A DNA stretch of 64,000 bases from Lingula anatina (Eukaryota; Brachiopoda; Lingulata; Lingulida; Lingulidae): the NCBI RefSeq assembly GCF_001039355.2, contig NW_019775695.1, positions 8,703 through 72,702 on the forward strand. The letters run 5' to 3'. Each line of letters starts with the position of its first letter. Within the stretch, counting starts at the first letter, position 1. A program made the position numbers and the translations under genes. Below the pieces are notes generated by a model that saw nothing but the letters and a program-made list of their open reading frames with translations, had not been told where the DNA came from and did no database searches. This document shows positions 61,869 to 64,000 of the stretch, piece after piece.

Positions 61869-63469
61869 TTCATTTCATTTTCTGACATTCTGATCTGACA
61901 ACGAGAACAAGAGAATCATAACGTATAACATACGTTTTAAAATCTAATACTGAACTTACAATTTTGTCTAGTTGACGTCGTTGCGCACCCCCCCCCTCCC
62001 CCAAATACTTCAGCCGGTCTACGGATGCTAAGTCTTGTTACGAAATCTGCTGCGTGCTAGACAACTGATCACCCTGTCCCATAATCATTACAACTATAAT
62101 GCACGGGGGACTCATGATGCTATTTGTTGACTGAGATAAATAATTTTCATCGCAACTGTTATTTATTTACCCATAGTTTGCTTTTGTATTCGACATATAT
62201 TTTTACACTAAAAGACCAGTGAAAACTTCAGTTGAACTCAGCCTATTTTCGTAGGATCTCTCTTGTAGCAGTAGAAGTCGTGAGGTCTACTCGGGCCATA
62301 TGCATTTTCCTTTAGGCTTTATTTTGTCTTTTGTCCGAGATTGACCATCCCAGGTAACCTTGAAAATTATTCACTATGAGGTCTACCACAGGCCATTGTG
62401 TTTTCTATTAGGTTTCATCTTCTCTTTTGTCCACGAGATTTACCAACCCCGGTAACCTGATAAATTATTACCTATAGCTTAATCTAAGTGTAATATAACT
62501 TAAGTTTTCAGGATTGAAAATGAATGGTTAGATATGTTCAGCAGAGATACCTGGGTGATAGATAAAATTACTAGTACGCAATAACATAAAAGTCAGAATT
62601 CATGCATTCTAAAAACTGTCCACGTCCAAGTTTGGGACGAAAGAAAAAACGTTCAGCTAAATGTATGAAAAATGAGGTAAACTTTACCCCTCCCCCAAAT
62701 TAATCGGTCCAAAGAACACACAATTTTCTTCTGAACTTTCTTATACTAGTTTTTCTTTGTCGCCGGGACATGTGCTATATGCATATTACACGAGCACACG
62801 ACATCATGTAATGGACTGTGGTGCGTCAAACTGCAACGGAACTTTCTTTCCTCGATAAGTTTGTGGTGCACTGGGATGGAGGAGACATAAATGAAGGTTT
62901 TACCTGTTACAGCAAAAAAAGCCAAATTTGATGTCTTCATCCTTGACTTGTTCCGTACACCCCTCTAGTCTCGAATAATAACAAACGTGGTGTGGTTGTG
63001 CGCACGGAGTGTTGGCAGAAATACACTGCACTCAATATCCACGTACATCACCATTATATATGCAATGCGCATGCTGGTTTCGTTGGATAAAATTGACAGG
63101 ACAAATCATTCGACTACCAGCTGAGAAGTATCCAAAAACTGTTATGATTTGGGTACCACAAGGAGGCAAGCACAAACGCGGTAGCCCACGGATAACCTGA
63201 AGGAGAACCTTCCAGAATGATCTGCAAAGAGGCAACATCAGGTGGGAGGAGTTAGAGAGGGCCGCTGCCGACCGAACAAGTTGGAAAAAGTTTGCAGCCC
63301 AATGTCCTACTTTGGACAGGAGGACCTAAGACTAAGACTGATGCTGGTTTCCTCGGACCATAATTTTCCAAATGGTATTTTAGTAGTCATTGGATAATAA
63401 AATACAGAAAATGTAGATTTTTAACGAAAAACTTTTTATTGACAGACATACTAGAGCATTTACCTGCAT
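61869..63469. repeat. second copy of the 1601-base direct repeat
   Basis: See 60267-61867. This copy continues uninterrupted to the window end. Confidence 0.85.
63147..63330 (+). pseudogene. LINE ORF fragment, copy in the second direct repeat
   Basis: Same fragment as at 61545-61728, repeated by the assembly duplication. Confidence 0.6.
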
Positions 63470-63820
63470 TTGTTGTCGCTGTTTACTTTCCTGGAATTTT
63501 CTCTAAATTACGAAAGGAAAACTATTTTATATGTTATTCTAAAGCTAAACAGTATAGATTCATGGGGCTAAAATAGAACTCTAGTTTGAAAACTATCTCG
63601 ATTGAAATATTTTTCTTGAATTTAATTAGCTTTGTGAATTCTTTTTCTTTCCCACATTGGCATTTTCAAGACGTGCGTTTGGATTCCAATGGGTATAAAA
63701 CTGCAATTACATTTTCTGAATGTCCATCGTTGTTTACTATTAAAATTGCTGAAGAACGTTTTACTTTAGACAGTTTACATGCATGCGATCTTTACATGAG
63801 CGTTAGGCTCCAAAATTGCG

Positions 63821-63962
63821 GGGACTCTCGCTGAGTGCAATCAGCTTGACTAAATGCCACGCTTCATATTGTTTGCAATGTACTTGTATAATCACCAGCT
63901 TTTCTGTTTTCTACTCAACAGGCATGTCATTCAGTTAAGCTGATTGCACTTAGCGAGAGTCC
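63821..63962. repeat. inverted repeat (hairpin, MITE-like)
   Basis: Left arm 63821-63858 (GGGACTCTCGCTGAGTGCAA...) pairs with right arm 63921-63962 (...TTGCACTTAGCGAGAGTCCT) with few mismatches around a loop of about 60 bases. A GGATCGATCTACG terminus resembling the MITE ends follows at once (63972 onward). Confidence 0.7.
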
Positions 63963-64000
63963 TGCAAAGTTGGATCGATCTACGTGGACTGATGGTGTCT

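Noticed and set aside
63586-63834. 82-residue + strand ORF with signal-like start
   Set aside because: Runs into the hairpin element, no homology or splice context; likely chance.
1-64000. CRISPR arrays, operons or prokaryotic signals
   Set aside because: None seen; the window is eukaryotic and its direct repeats are microsatellites or assembly duplications.

Overview
The window is animal nuclear DNA from an AT-rich, intron-containing invertebrate genome. The clearest animal markers are an SMN orthologue (Tudor domain plus YG-box), SUB1/PC4, a SERF/4F5 protein, the Bre1-type ligase RNF20/40, a VPS9-domain protein and a GT31 glycosyltransferase. Short GT-AG introns, tRNA-derived SINE, Tc1/mariner and LINE remnants, MITEs and long microsatellites fit a marine invertebrate (spiralian or non-vertebrate deuterostome). 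I cannot name the species. The sequence is draft quality: one 884-N gap (40772-41655) and single Ns at 22570, 51074 and 61868. Two of the single Ns join contig ends that repeat the same sequence.

Layout. 252-1361 (-): intronless beta-1,3-galactosyltransferase-like gene. 1362-5247: no gene seen. 5248-11719 (+): the most unusual locus, a VTC4-type polyphosphate polymerase gene (SPX, VTC catalytic tunnel domain, three-helix DUF202/VTC1 membrane domain). It can end at 9848 or splice on into a beta-propeller-like C-terminal domain. 14431-18962 (+): a Roco-type GTPase with COR and Death domains, whose GTPase domain is interrupted by a block of membrane segments. 20032-21189 (-) SUB1 and 21995/22591-23771 (+) SERF sit head to head on one short promoter. 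26239-29659 (-): SMN. 30512-32935 (+): CCCH-finger protein, 5' end not found. 33561-39451 (-): Varp-like VPS9 protein, 19 exons. 41681-48860 (+): RNF20/40, N-terminus missing at the gap. 50383-51039 (+): intronless unknown protein. 51562-52331 (-): small predicted secreted protein. 55123-56784 (-): ATP-grasp enzyme, 5' partial. 56900-64000: repeat-rich DNA with a SINE, a Tc1/mariner relic, MITE-like hairpins, LINE tails and a false 1.6-kb duplication.

Most genes are unrelated housekeeping neighbours. The informative arrangements are the head-to-head pairs SUB1/SERF and SMN/CCCH gene, and the VTC gene, where one donor site inside the last canonical exon decides whether a glycosylatable, probably lumenal domain is added after the membrane helices. 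Exon boundaries were read by eye from splice consensus, phase and protein similarity; no alignment or expression data were available.
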